From NCBI GenBank assembly GCA_040880405.1, contig JBBDIM010000056.1, positions 1 through 39,684 of the forward strand: a DNA stretch of 39,684 bases, read 5' to 3'. Position numbers and translations under genes: made by a program. The notes beneath the pieces are model-generated. The model was not told the origin of the DNA. It ran no database searches and saw only the letters and a program-made list of their open reading frames with translations. Positions 1-8,342 of the stretch are shown piece by piece (position 1 is the first letter of the stretch; each line of letters starts with the position of its first letter). The DNA is from JBBDIM01 sp040880405 (lineage in GTDB: Bacteria; Planctomycetota; Planctomycetia; Pirellulales; Pirellulaceae).

Positions 1-16
1 GCCCGGTGGTGTGGGA

Positions 17-41
17 GGGAAGGAGCCGCAAGGCTCCTCCC
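17..41. repeat. GC-rich hairpin
   Basis: GGAGCC (22-27) pairs with GGCTCC (32-37) across the tetraloop GCAA, and the stem extends outward through a one-base bulge. It could be the terminator hairpin of a gene lying before the window, but no T-tract follows on either strand, so the role is open. Confidence 0.4.
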
Positions 42-83
42 TATCCCGATCTCACACGCTTCGTTTTGTCGAACGGCGGGGTT

Positions 84-151
84 GAACGGCGGGGATAAAC
101 CCCGCCGCTCCGGTTTGTTTGGTTGAGCGGCGGGGTTTATCCCCGCCGTTC
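84..151. repeat. 27-bp perfect inverted repeat, REP-like
   Basis: Positions 84-110 and 125-151 are exact reverse complements (27 of 27), separated by 14 bases. Each arm is itself a hairpin of the form CGGCGGGG-ATAAA-CCCCGCCG, so the unit can fold as one long cruciform or two short ones. A truncated third copy (GAACGGCGGGG) lies at 71-81. This architecture is typical of REP/BIME elements. No transposase is nearby. The rest of 1-342 contains no gene that I can see. Confidence 0.85.
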
Positions 152-342
152 CGCGTGCCCTATAACCGTCCCATGGCGATTAATCCTTCCAGACCGCACA
201 CTGGCGTTGTCTTTTCTCAACAACCCACGTTGAAAAAATACCGCATGTTGCCTAATCGCGTGCTACTTTTCCATACCCGCCCAATCTCCGCAGTGTGCGC
301 GAGAGGGCATCTTCGTGCGATGGAAAGGCAAAAGGGAATCTC

Positions 343-2883
343 ATGCGTCGGCATGCAGGAACAACCCGCGCGGTTTGGATTCTACTGTGTTGGACAGTAG
401 TCACCAGTTTCGCATGCGCGCCTTTGAACATTCCCCGCATCGACCCCACCGGTCGGCGACTCTTCACGCACGATGCGCCCCCCACCGTAGCCACGTCTGG
501 CGGTTGGAACAGTGGCTGCCTCAATACCCAGCCGGTCTTTCAAGCCCCCCCCACGCCGCAGCCTTGCGATAACCCCGGTTCCGTACCGCTCACGCCACTA
601 CCCTTACCTCCCAAGGGTGTGGTGGTCGATACCGAGGCCCTACAGCTTTCCCCTAGCCGAGTCGTCGCGCCGGTCGGAACGGAAGTCGTGTTGGTGGCGG
701 GGCTCAATCGGAAGAAACATTTGCACGAGTCGGGCCGTCCAATCAACTACATGCTCTCACGAGAAAGCGTGGGGCATTTCACCGATGTCGGCAAGCAATC
801 GACGTTCGCGTTCGTCACCGGCGCGAAATCGGGGATCGAGTCGCCCGACTTTGCGGTCAGCCGGACATTGACCCATGACAAGACGATCGACCGCGGGACC
901 GAGATCCCCGGAGACGATATCCGCGTGCTGCGCGGTCAAAGTTGGGTCAGCGTCAGCTCCGCCTCGCCGGGGACCACGCGGGTGACGGCCCTTGCGCCGA
1001 AAATCGAGAACTGGCCCGCTCGGCAACAGTCGGCGACCATCTACTGGGTCGATGCTCAGTGGCAGTTCCCGCAGCCGACGATGGTCCGCGCGGGCGAACC
1101 GGCGACCTTAACCACCACCATCCTCCGCCAAACGACCCGGAGCCCTGTGCCTGGGTGGAAGGTTCGCTATGAGCTGATCGATGGCCCTCCGGCCGGGTTC
1201 ATTGTCAATGGGCGCGTGGCGGACGCCACCGCGGTGGAAGTCACCTCGGACGAAAACGGTTTCGCCAGCACGCAAGTCGCGATGACTTCCCCGACGTCTG
1301 GCACCGCTCAGGTTCGCGTGACCGTGATTCAGCCGAATCTCGACCTCCAAAGCAACGCGGAGAACCTGGTGTTGGGCGTGGGTCAAACCTCGGTCTCGTG
1401 GACCGCACCACAGCTCTCCGTCAACTTGCAAGCGCCTTCGGTTGCCGAGTATGGAGCCCAAGTCGAATACAACATCCAGGTCGCCAACCAAGGGGACGTC
1501 GCCGCCCAAAACGTCCAGATCTCGAGTGCCTTGCCAGCCCAACTGGCGCTGGTCAGCAGCGAGCCGGAAGGTCAGCAGATGGGCAATCGAGTGGAGTGGA
1601 ATATCGGTGAGATCGAGGCCCGGGGTTTCCGGCAGATCCGCGTGATTGCCCGCGTCCGTCGATCCGGCACGATTGAAAGCTGCGTCACCGCGACCGCCGA
1701 TGGTGGCCTCCGGAGCGAGAGCTGTGCCCGGACAGAAGTGCAGGTCGAGGCTCTGTCGCTCCGGATGAACGGCCCGCGAAGCGCGATCGTCGGCGAGGAC
1801 GTGACGTACGAAATCACGATCCGCAACACGGGCGATTCCCGCCTGACCGGCCTGCGGATGCAGGACGAATTCGACGCCGGGCTGGAGCATGAGGGTGGCC
1901 CCAGTCCGATCACTCAGTCGCTGGGCGATCTCGAGGTGGGAGAGACTCGCGAGGTCGGTTTGACCTTCCGAGCCGCCCAAAACGGCCAGCAGTGTCACCG
2001 GTTAACGGTCACGGCGGACGGGGTGGCGGGTGTCAGCCGTTCAGACTGTGTGCAGGTCAACCCACCGGCACCCGACCCGACCTTCACCATTGAACATACC
2101 AGCCCCAGACGCCGCCGCGTGGGAGAGAATATCCTGTTCCGCGTGAGGATCACCAACAATGGTCCCGCTCCGCTCACGCAAATGCGCGTGGAAGAGACGA
2201 TCGATCCGGCCCTGCGTCCAGTGTCGGCGACCGACAATGCGCGGCAAGAAGGGAACAAGCTGATTTGGGTCTTCCCGGAAATGCTACCAGGCCAGGCCAC
2301 GATTTTGGAGTGCCTCTGCCAGGCGGATGCGCCAATCAGCGAAGCCTGCAATCGTGTGGTCGTAACCACCGCCGAAGGGATCACCCGAGAAAGCGAAACC
2401 TGCGTGGAAGTGGTCCCGCCCGACACTCCGCGGCGCGAGCGTTCGCCCGATATTCCCGGTGGCGGTAATCCAGGTGGCAGCAATCCGGAGGCGGGGCAAA
2501 CGCCGCCGCCCGCTACCGGAGGCTTGACCGCCACGCTGAGCGACTTGCAGGAAGGGGTTCGCCCTGGCGACGCGATCACCTACATCCTGACGATCCGCAA
2601 CGAGCGACAACTGCCGGATGAAAACATCCAGGTCTCGCTCGGGCTGACCGAAGGCTTGCGGTTCATGCGATTCAGCGGGACAATGGACCCGCGGTTCTCC
2701 GCTTCGCCAGATGGCCGCACGGTAAGCGTCGCGCCGATTCGATTCGTCCGACCGGGCGAGACGATCACCCTGGAGATCGAGACCCAAGCGACCCTCGCCG
2801 GCACGCAAACCTTAAGGACCGAGATCACCAGCGACAGCGTAACTCAGCCGGTTACCGCCGACGAAACGACGACCGTGTACTAA
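343..2883 (+). CDS. DUF11 repeat, OmcB-like cysteine-containing surface protein
   Basis: An 846-aa exported protein. The ATG at 343 is preferred over the one at 295 because AAAGGG lies just upstream and the protein then begins with a basic n-region and a hydrophobic segment ending VTSFAC, a weak lipobox or signal-peptidase site. Residues about 105-355 look like Ig-type beta domains. Three DUF11 (PF01345) units follow at roughly 357-460, 471-575 and 580-690, with the hallmark ITIRNTGD and VRITNNGPAPLT motifs. A Gly/Pro linker leads to a fourth, more divergent unit (about 727-846). Repeated Cys pairs at domain ends recall the disulfide-linked OmcB proteins of chlamydiae. Inferred role: a structural or envelope protein at the cell surface. 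The family is clear, the specific function is not. Confidence 0.85.
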   Translation: MRRHAGTTRAVWILLCWTVVTSFACAPLNIPRIDPTGRRLFTHDAPPTVATSGGWNSGCLNTQPVFQAPPTPQPCDNPGSVPLTPLPLPPKGVVVDTEALQLSPSRVVAPVGTEVVLVAGLNRKKHLHESGRPINYMLSRESVGHFTDVGKQSTFAFVTGAKSGIESPDFAVSRTLTHDKTIDRGTEIPGDDIRVLRGQSWVSVSSASPGTTRVTALAPKIENWPARQQSATIYWVDAQWQFPQPTMVRAGEPATLTTTILRQTTRSPVPGWKVRYELIDGPPAGFIVNGRVADATAVEVTSDENGFASTQVAMTSPTSGTAQVRVTVIQPNLDLQSNAENLVLGVGQTSVSWTAPQLSVNLQAPSVAEYGAQVEYNIQVANQGDVAAQNVQISSALPAQLALVSSEPEGQQMGNRVEWNIGEIEARGFRQIRVIARVRRSGTIESCVTATADGGLRSESCARTEVQVEALSLRMNGPRSAIVGEDVTYEITIRNTGDSRLTGLRMQDEFDAGLEHEGGPSPITQSLGDLEVGETREVGLTFRAAQNGQQCHRLTVTADGVAGVSRSDCVQVNPPAPDPTFTIEHTSPRRRRVGENILFRVRITNNGPAPLTQMRVEETIDPALRPVSATDNARQEGNKLIWVFPEMLPGQATILECLCQADAPISEACNRVVVTTAEGITRESETCVEVVPPDTPRRERSPDIPGGGNPGGSNPEAGQTPPPATGGLTATLSDLQEGVRPGDAITYILTIRNERQLPDENIQVSLGLTEGLRFMRFSGTMDPRFSASPDGRTVSVAPIRFVRPGETITLEIETQATLAGTQTLRTEITSDSVTQPVTADETTTVY

Positions 2884-2905
2884 CGGGTTGGTCCCATGGG
2901 TGGCC

Positions 2906-2990
2906 GTGAAAAAGGGGTCAGGACTCTTTTTCATTAGGCGTGTTCCATTGGGGAACGTATCGCGAAAAAGAGTCCTGACCCCTTTTTCAC
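2906..2990. repeat. 27-bp perfect inverted repeat containing GGGGTCAGGACTC
   Basis: Positions 2906-2932 and 2964-2990 are exact reverse complements around a 31-base centre. That centre holds a smaller hairpin (GTTCC...GGAAC). The core AAAAAGGGGTCAGGACTC resembles sequences I know from REP-associated tyrosine transposase (RAYT) elements, which is recall and not a search result. It fills the gap after the DUF11 gene and ends 12 bases before the next start codon, so it may act as a terminator or a non-autonomous mobile unit. Confidence 0.85.
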
Positions 2991-3002
2991 TTGCACTTCG
3001 CT

Positions 3003-3383
3003 ATGACCACCACCTCCCGCCGGTTTGTCATCCTGCGGCATGAGACACCCTCGGGGTATTCCAAGCCGTCGCATTACGACCTGATGATCCAGTGGGGCGA
3101 GATCCTCCGCACGTGGACCTTGGCCTATTGGCCGGAGATTGGCACGGAAGTAAAAGCCGTGCCGGACGCCGATCACCGCCTCGCCTATTTGGATTACGAG
3201 GGGGAAGTTTCCCAAGGACGTGGGTTCGTCGAGCGAGAGGATGAGGGGATTTGCGAGTGGTTGGCGGAATCCCCTGAAAGAATCCACCTGCGACTATCGG
3301 GCCGCGTGCTGCAAGGGGATTTGACGCTAGTGGTTTATTCCGATTCAGGATCCGAGTCGGATTCAACTTCCGGTTCAACTTGA
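3003..3383 (+). CDS. Stand-alone LigD-type 3'-phosphoesterase domain protein
   Basis: A 126-aa protein from the ATG at 3003 (an upstream TTG at 2991 abuts the inverted repeat and is less likely). Residues 7-95 match the LigD 3'-phosphoesterase fold (PF13298). RHE followed by SHYDLMI corresponds to the H...HYDxR catalytic region, and DHRLAYLDYEGE corresponds to the HPLDYxDFEG segment with the third histidine. The Arg after HYD in canonical enzymes appears as Met here. In LigD this domain trims 3' ends during non-homologous end joining. Here there is no ligase or polymerase domain and no Ku gene nearby, so the role is inferred as 3'-end processing or unknown. The Ser/Asp/Gly-rich tail overlaps the convergent gene by 49 bp. 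Confidence 0.75.
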   Translation: MTTTSRRFVILRHETPSGYSKPSHYDLMIQWGEILRTWTLAYWPEIGTEVKAVPDADHRLAYLDYEGEVSQGRGFVEREDEGICEWLAESPERIHLRLSGRVLQGDLTLVVYSDSGSESDSTSGST

Positions 3384-4126
3384 AGTGCCGGGGCCTCTTC
3401 CGCTTGCCGTTGGTCTTTCTCTTTGGGTGGCTTGCTCGCGAGTTCGACTTCCGGTTTGAGGGTCTCGCCAGAGAGCAAGATCTCGCCATCGCGGACCTCT
3501 AGGGAGTCGATCCGGATTCGGCCATTAATCTCTGGGCCTTCGCTCGGGACGGTGACCATCGCCAGCGGATCGCCATCCTTGACTTGCCAACGTAGGGGGA
3601 TTTCCGCCTTGTCTGCGTATTTGGTGACTTGGTCCAGGATGTTCTTCATCGGAATCGGCAGCTTGCCGGCGGTCGCGTTATGGATTTGCACCCCTACCAT
3701 GTTGTCCTGATCTTCGATGAGGTAGATATCGAGCGAGATCGCCAGTACCGAGCTGAGGTTTTGCCCATGAAACTGGCACCCGAGCAGGACTTGATCTTCC
3801 TGGATCGCGATCCGCGGCTCATCAATATGCTTGGGCAACAGGTTGGGGAACTTGTCTTCCAGGTCGTTAGCCAGCCAGGAGTTGATGTCCCCATTGGTTA
3901 GCCGCAGGGTCCAGCGGCTCGGCTTGCGGACCCGGTTCGAGAAGGCGAACAGTTGCTCTTCCAGTAAATCGCCGGTGCTCTCCGCCATCGGCGTGGGGTT
4001 GCGGATCGCATCGTCATAGAACTGGGGGACCTGCTGCGAGGCGCGGTAAGCCAACAACGCGGAAACCAAGCCACACGCCACCAGCACGCCGCTCGCCGCC
4101 AGGACGATTCGGGAAGTTTTGCTCAC
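3335..4126 (-). CDS. Membrane-anchored protein of unknown function
   Basis: 263 aa with one N-terminal membrane segment (residues about 7-27), suggesting an anchored, outward-facing domain. Residues about 70-220 contain alternating beta-type segments, with TLRLTNGDINSWL near the start. That pattern recalls YpmS/DUF2140-like or other lipid-binding-type envelope proteins, but the match is only suggestive. Residues 230-263 are a charged Lys/Glu/Pro/Ser-rich tail. The last 49 bp overlap the oppositely oriented phosphoesterase gene. No function assigned. Confidence 0.7.
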   Translation of the reverse strand: MSKTSRIVLAASGVLVACGLVSALLAYRASQQVPQFYDDAIRNPTPMAESTGDLLEEQLFAFSNRVRKPSRWTLRLTNGDINSWLANDLEDKFPNLLPKHIDEPRIAIQEDQVLLGCQFHGQNLSSVLAISLDIYLIEDQDNMVGVQIHNATAGKLPIPMKNILDQVTKYADKAEIPLRWQVKDGDPLAMVTVPSEGPEINGRIRIDSLEVRDGEILLSGETLKPEVELASKPPKEKDQRQAEEAPALQVEPEVESDSDPESE

Positions 4127-4385
4127 GGTTCACCCAATTTCACCCAAAGACTCCAAACAACCCGTACACTTTCCCCCACGGCTTGCTCGGTGAATGGTAG
4201 GCGGTTGGAGAAACGGGGTCAATTCGAAACCGAGGAAGACGCTGGCATTTCCCCACTAGCGAGCCAGATGCTAGCAGGCGGCTCTTGGCCACTTTGCCAA
4301 CAAAGCCCTATCCCACCGAGGGCCTGCATGCCGTGGTATGGTGGTAGTGAAATCGCATCCGCCCCACGACATTTACCCCGATACC

Positions 4386-5201
4386 ATGGACCGCCCAACG
4401 GAACCCAACCCGCCCTTGGAAAAGCCTTGGCCGCTGACGGTCGATGCCAAGGGGCCTTTGGCGCTTTTTGCGCTGTTGGGTTTTGTCCTCTTGCAAGGGG
4501 TGCTCTTGATTCTCCCGTTCGTTCGACCGGGGCCCCATGATACGAGCTTTCAGCTTGCGCAAATTGGTATGGTCTCTTTCTGGCTTGCCGCGGGTGTCTC
4601 ACCGCTGGCGACTCGCCTGATGGTTACCGCCGCTTTGCTGACGTGGCTGGCGAGTTCGAGTTCCGGGGAGTACTTTATTGCGTTCATTTTTTTTCTGATG
4701 GCCTGCGTCTCGGCGGGGGTGGGATTGATCGCCTCGTTGATTTTTGCGCGAGGAGAAAACCGGCAATTCCGTTTGCAAGATCTCCTGCTCATGGTTTCGT
4801 TATATGCTGTTGCCCTAGCCATCATGCAAAACATCGCCCAGGGGAGCGAGGAGCTTGCCCGGTTACCAGATGCCGCGTGGCATTTGATCCTGCTCCAGAT
4901 CGCCTTCCATGGAGTCCTGATCGGCCTCTGCTGCGTGCCGCTGCTGGCCCGACGCGGAGCCAAGCTACGGACCTTTGCCGTGGTGCTTCCGCTGCTGGTT
5001 GCGACCATGGCCTTGGAAATTTTGATCTCCCACACCATTTTCCCAGGTCAACTCGACCTGGGAAACTTCAGTTCCGCCGCGTCGTTCTTTTTCGAACTTG
5101 TCTGGAAGATAAAGTTGCCCGCGATCCTCTTGGTCTGGCTGACCCTCTTCCCGGCCGACTACGCGTTGAACCTGTTTCATCGCCCGCCAAGTTCTACCTG
5201 A
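4386..5201 (+). CDS. Multi-pass membrane protein, unknown function
   Basis: 271 aa from the ATG at 4386 (an upstream in-frame ATG at 4338 would add a poorly hydrophobic leader). Several hydrophobic helices are visible: LALFALLGFVLLQGVLLI, the stretch around ALLTWLASSSS, FIAFIFFLMACVSAGVGLI, LLLMVSLYAVALAIM, LILLQIAFHGVLIGLCCV, and two more near the C-terminus. The FRLQDLLLMVSLYAVALAI segment has the style of membrane proteins common in planctomycetes. No catalytic motif is visible and no partner gene is obvious. Confidence 0.7.
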   Translation: MDRPTEPNPPLEKPWPLTVDAKGPLALFALLGFVLLQGVLLILPFVRPGPHDTSFQLAQIGMVSFWLAAGVSPLATRLMVTAALLTWLASSSSGEYFIAFIFFLMACVSAGVGLIASLIFARGENRQFRLQDLLLMVSLYAVALAIMQNIAQGSEELARLPDAAWHLILLQIAFHGVLIGLCCVPLLARRGAKLRTFAVVLPLLVATMALEILISHTIFPGQLDLGNFSSAASFFFELVWKIKLPAILLVWLTLFPADYALNLFHRPPSST

Positions 5202-5215
5202 AACGGACCCGGTAG

Positions 5216-5320
5216 GCTGAGGCTTGCCGGTCCCTCAGCCACGGCTGGCCGGCGATCCTCTCGAATTTGAAGACGCTGCTGGAACGGGGGGAGGCGTTGG
5301 AGTATCACTGGAAGGGGTGA
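5216..5320 (+). pseudogene. Probable 3' remnant of an SRPBCC/AHSA1-type gene
   Basis: A short open stretch without a start codon runs from the stop at 5213 to TGA at 5318. It encodes HGWPAILSNLKTLLERGEAL plus a few more residues. This resembles the C-terminal helix of AHSA1/SRPBCC domain proteins (GWxxxLxxLKxLLExG), from recall. The N-terminal 100 or so residues of such a protein are absent, so this would be a decayed tail. The first part also contains the palindrome GGCTGAGG...CCTCAGCC (5215-5240). Confidence 0.35.
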
Positions 5321-5384
5321 GGGGAAATTGGCCCCTCACATATGAGGATAACCAGCCAACGAATCCTCCACTGCCTCGACTAAC

Positions 5385-6005
5385 ATGAACTCCTTAGAAA
5401 GAATTCAGTCGCAACTCGATGTTATTTTGCCTAAAAATCGGCACTGGCTATTTCCCCGCACCGGAACCTTAGTCGTCAAGTGTTTAGAAATCTTGGAGGT
5501 GAGTTCATTCCAATTTTGGCGCTATGGCGAAAATGCGACTGAATCGGTCGCAATGTCATTCGATGTTCGAGTCAAACCATCGACATCGGAGTTTCTCTGT
5601 CGGGAATGGAGGAAGGAAGCATTTGGATTTCAATTTCCGGAATTGGCATTCGTCCCAAAGAATGTTGAGGGAGACTTGTTCGGCGTCCTCTCGGGATGCT
5701 GCGGCGCGTTGTGGCATGCGCAGGCACCTTGCAAAAAATCCCACAAAGCACTTTCGCGTTTACTGATTCGGCAGCAATGGGCGATTTTTCCCTTATCGGT
5801 ATCCCCATTTTTGCAGGAAGCAGCCACAGATTATTGCCTGGTACTCACAAACAATGAGGAAACGCACGATCTCCTTGGATTGGAACTGTCGGAAGATGCG
5901 GAGATATTTCAGTGGCACCCCAAATCCTTCGGTTGGCCAATCCCGATTGAGGCAGAGAGGCGAGCCCAAATTTTATGGGACCGGGAGCTTTCGGAGACCG
6001 ATTGA
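5385..6005 (+). CDS. Hypothetical protein, compositionally unlike neighbours
   Basis: 206 aa from ATG 5385. I do not recognise a family. It is soluble (no signal peptide or membrane helix), rich in aromatics (many Trp, Phe, Tyr), with a small Cys cluster (SGCCGALWHAQAPC, about residues 105-118) and an acidic region near 165-180. By eye it is clearly A+T-richer than the flanking genes, which suggests recent acquisition. It sits between a gene remnant and an orphan antitoxin-like gene, so an accessory role is possible but not shown. Confidence 0.6.
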   Translation: MNSLERIQSQLDVILPKNRHWLFPRTGTLVVKCLEILEVSSFQFWRYGENATESVAMSFDVRVKPSTSEFLCREWRKEAFGFQFPELAFVPKNVEGDLFGVLSGCCGALWHAQAPCKKSHKALSRLLIRQQWAIFPLSVSPFLQEAATDYCLVLTNNEETHDLLGLELSEDAEIFQWHPKSFGWPIPIEAERRAQILWDRELSETD

Positions 6006-6030
6006 CTTCGTGGCAGTTCGTGGGCACTTC

Positions 6031-6303
6031 TTAGGAGAGGGCGAGGTATTTCTCATCCGACTGACGCTTGCGCAGATCGCCCAAGACATCCGCGGCCAAG
6101 CGAGACGAGGTTTGCCCGGAGTGATGCGTGGCCGAACGTCGTTTCAGTTCGTCTAAGAACTCGGCATCCGCGATCCCTTCGGACTCGGCGGTCTCCGGGG
6201 GCACGTTAGTGATAAGATGATCTTCCAGCGACTGCGCCAGAAATGCCTGATCGGCCGCTGAAAGTGTCAACGCTTGTTGAAGTAGCTGATCTCGAAGTAT
6301 CAT
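6031..6303 (-). CDS. Putative addiction-module antitoxin-like protein (TIGR02574 type), orphan
   Basis: 90 aa. The N-terminal part (residues 5-40: QLLQQALTLSAADQAFLAQSLEDHL) matches the helix of the putative addiction module component family (TIGR02574, PF09720), whose members usually precede a RelE/ParE toxin gene. The start is supported by AAGGAT 9 bases upstream on the minus strand. No toxin follows: the next 600 bases downstream hold the opposite-strand unknown gene. It is therefore an orphan or a degraded pair. The C-terminal region (45-90) is longer than in compact members and carries DELKRRS. Confidence 0.65.
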   Translation of the reverse strand: MILRDQLLQQALTLSAADQAFLAQSLEDHLITNVPPETAESEGIADAEFLDELKRRSATHHSGQTSSRLAADVLGDLRKRQSDEKYLALS

Positions 6304-6544
6304 CGCCGGTTATCCTTGTCTTCACCCGATGATTGTGGCACTGCGGTCCACTTTCGTTTCCTGGACAGAGTGGTTTATCGATATTCTATCATGCCGCCGC
6401 ACGCGTGGTCAAAATGGGCGGCACGCGTTGGGGCGTGGTGATAGCGGCCGATGTACGGCATCCCCCTCCCAACCTTTCCACCCTAACCGCACCCACTTAC
6501 AATGACCCCGATTCACATGATTTTTTGGCGGTGGGGGGCCTGGG

Positions 6545-7162
6545 ATGTTCTTTTCGTTTGATGGCGTGGATGGGGCGGGGAAGTCGACTCAGACCGACCT
6601 GTTTGCCCAGTGGCTTCGCGACGAGGGGCATGACCTCGTGTTTTGCCGTGATCCCGGCAGTACCCCCTGTGGTGAGGCGATCCGCAGGTTGTTGCTCGAC
6701 CATCCGGAGATGAGCATCCACCCGCGGACTGAGATGCTGCTGTACATGGCGGCGCGGGCTCAGTTGGTGGAAGAGGTGATTCGGCCGGCGATTGAGGTGG
6801 GGCGGACCGTGTTGTCCGATCGGTATTTGCTGGCCAACTTGGCGTATCAGGGGCATGCCGGTGGGTTGGAATTGGAGTCGGTCCGCACGGTGGGGCAGAT
6901 TTGCACCGGGGGGCTGATGCCTGACTTGACCATTGTGCTCGATCTTTCGCCAGAAGCGGCGTATGCGCGGTTGGGTCGAGAGCTGGACCGAATGGAGGCG
7001 AAGGGTTTGGAGTTCATGCGGCAAGTGCGGGAGGGGTTTTTGGCGGAGGCTGAGGTCCTGCCGAATGTGCTGGTGGTCGATGCGACTCAGTCGGTTGACG
7101 AGATCCAAGCCACCATCCGAGCGGCGGCCGCGTCACGCATCCAGGAGATTCAGGCCAAATGA
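6545..7162 (+). CDS. tmk: Thymidylate kinase
   Basis: 205 aa, the usual length. It phosphorylates dTMP to dTDP in the cytoplasm. The Walker A loop is GVDGAGKST (7-15). The substrate motif RDPGSTPCGEAIR (35-47) replaces the common EPGGT form. SDRYLLANLAYQG (91-103) carries the DR(Y/H) signature, and the conserved LDLSPEAAYARLG segment follows. Its stop overlaps the start of holB as ATGA (7159-7162), so the two are co-translated. A tmk-holB pair is a widespread bacterial arrangement linking DNA precursor supply and replication. Confidence 0.95.
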   Translation: MFFSFDGVDGAGKSTQTDLFAQWLRDEGHDLVFCRDPGSTPCGEAIRRLLLDHPEMSIHPRTEMLLYMAARAQLVEEVIRPAIEVGRTVLSDRYLLANLAYQGHAGGLELESVRTVGQICTGGLMPDLTIVLDLSPEAAYARLGRELDRMEAKGLEFMRQVREGFLAEAEVLPNVLVVDATQSVDEIQATIRAAAASRIQEIQAK

Positions 7163-8199
7163 GCTGGGACGAAATCAAGGGACATGACGAGGTCGTCGAG
7201 GACTTTCGCCGGGCGATCAACCGGAACCGCCTGGCGAGCAGTTTTTTGCTGGTGGGACCGGCGTCGATTGGCAAGCGGATGTTTGCCCTGCAATTGGCCC
7301 AGACACTGCTGTGTGGCCGCGTCGACATTACGGAGATGGCACCTTGCGGGGTGTGCGAGGATTGCCTGCAAGTGAAGGCCCAGACCCACCCCGATTTGCT
7401 TTTGGTCCAAAGACCAAAGGACAATACGCGGATCCCGCTCAAAACCTTCATCGGCGAGGGAAAAACCCGGATGCGGGAAGGGCTGTGCCACGATATCTCG
7501 CTTCGGCCTTACCGGGGTAGGCGGAAAATCGCGATCATCGACGACGCCGACGACATGAACCAGGAAGGTGCCAACTGCCTGCTCAAGACGCTGGAAGAGC
7601 CCCCTTCCGATTCGGTGATTATTTTGATTAGCGAGAGCCAGCAGCGGCAGTTGCCGACGATCCGCTCGCGGTGCCAGATCATCCGATTTGCCCCGCTACC
7701 GGAATCGATCGTCGCGGAACTGCTGCTGGCCCAGGGGGTGACTGAAGACCCGGAAGTTGCCCGCGCGATTGCCGCGCGAGGCAAAGGGAGCTTGCGTCAG
7801 GCGGCTCAGTTGGCGGACGAGGGGCTCGAGAATTTTCGCGAGGTGCTGCTCAAAACGCTGGCCAAAGCGGATTTCAATAGCGTGCAGTTGGCCAAGGACG
7901 CGTGGGACTTTGTGCAGAAGGCGGGCGACGACGCGCCCCTGCGGCGGCAGACGATTGGGTATTTGATCCAGTTCGCGCTCGACTACTACCGGGCCGAGCT
8001 GCACCTGCTGTCCGGTTCGGACCCTGCCCAAATCGAAAGCCTAGCCGCCGGGCGGCACGCGGGAGGAATCGACGGGATGATCGCCTGTCTGGACCGGTGC
8101 ATCGAAGCGGAAATGCAACTCGACTCCAACGCCAACCTGGCCTCGCTCATCGAGGGATGGATCGACGACCTGGCCACCGCGTCGCGAACGGGGATCTAA
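7159..8199 (+). CDS. holB: DNA polymerase III clamp-loader subunit delta'
   Basis: 346 aa, a clamp-loader AAA+ protein that helps load the sliding clamp. Visible motifs are a P-loop GPASIGKR (33-40), a zinc-binding module with Cys52 and CGVCEDC (63-69), Walker B-like IAIIDDADDMNQEGANCLLKTLEEPP, and the SRC-containing IRSRCQIIRF. The P-loop ends GKR where GKT/S is usual, consistent with the non-hydrolysing role of delta'. It overlaps tmk by 4 bp. Downstream it converges on yjbQ across an imperfect inverted repeat that may stop transcription from both sides. Confidence 0.93.
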   Translation: MSWDEIKGHDEVVEDFRRAINRNRLASSFLLVGPASIGKRMFALQLAQTLLCGRVDITEMAPCGVCEDCLQVKAQTHPDLLLVQRPKDNTRIPLKTFIGEGKTRMREGLCHDISLRPYRGRRKIAIIDDADDMNQEGANCLLKTLEEPPSDSVIILISESQQRQLPTIRSRCQIIRFAPLPESIVAELLLAQGVTEDPEVARAIAARGKGSLRQAAQLADEGLENFREVLLKTLAKADFNSVQLAKDAWDFVQKAGDDAPLRRQTIGYLIQFALDYYRAELHLLSGSDPAQIESLAAGRHAGGIDGMIACLDRCIEAEMQLDSNANLASLIEGWIDDLATASRTGI

Positions 8200-8202
8200 A
8201 AG

Positions 8203-8342
8203 GTTCCTAGTTCCTCGTTCATCGTTCTTAGTTGATCGCAGGGTGCGCGGGTTGCATTTCGGACGTGGCTTGGGTAGGGCGTTGGCAACATCCGTCTGAA
8301 CATCCAATTGGAACGAAGCACTAGGAACTAAGAACTAAGAAC
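8203..8342. repeat. Imperfect inverted repeat between holB and yjbQ
   Basis: The arm 8203-8233 (beginning GTTCCTAGTTCCTCG) and the arm 8312-8342 match as reverse complements at 24 of 31 positions. The right arm contains tandem GAACTAA units and is followed by a run of six T. The right arm also supplies the stop codon of yjbQ (8335-8337). The unit fills the convergent gap and may serve as a two-way terminator. Confidence 0.6.

Noticed and set aside
1108..1998. 296-codon frame on the minus strand
   Set aside because: Complement of the DUF11 repeats; no family pattern.
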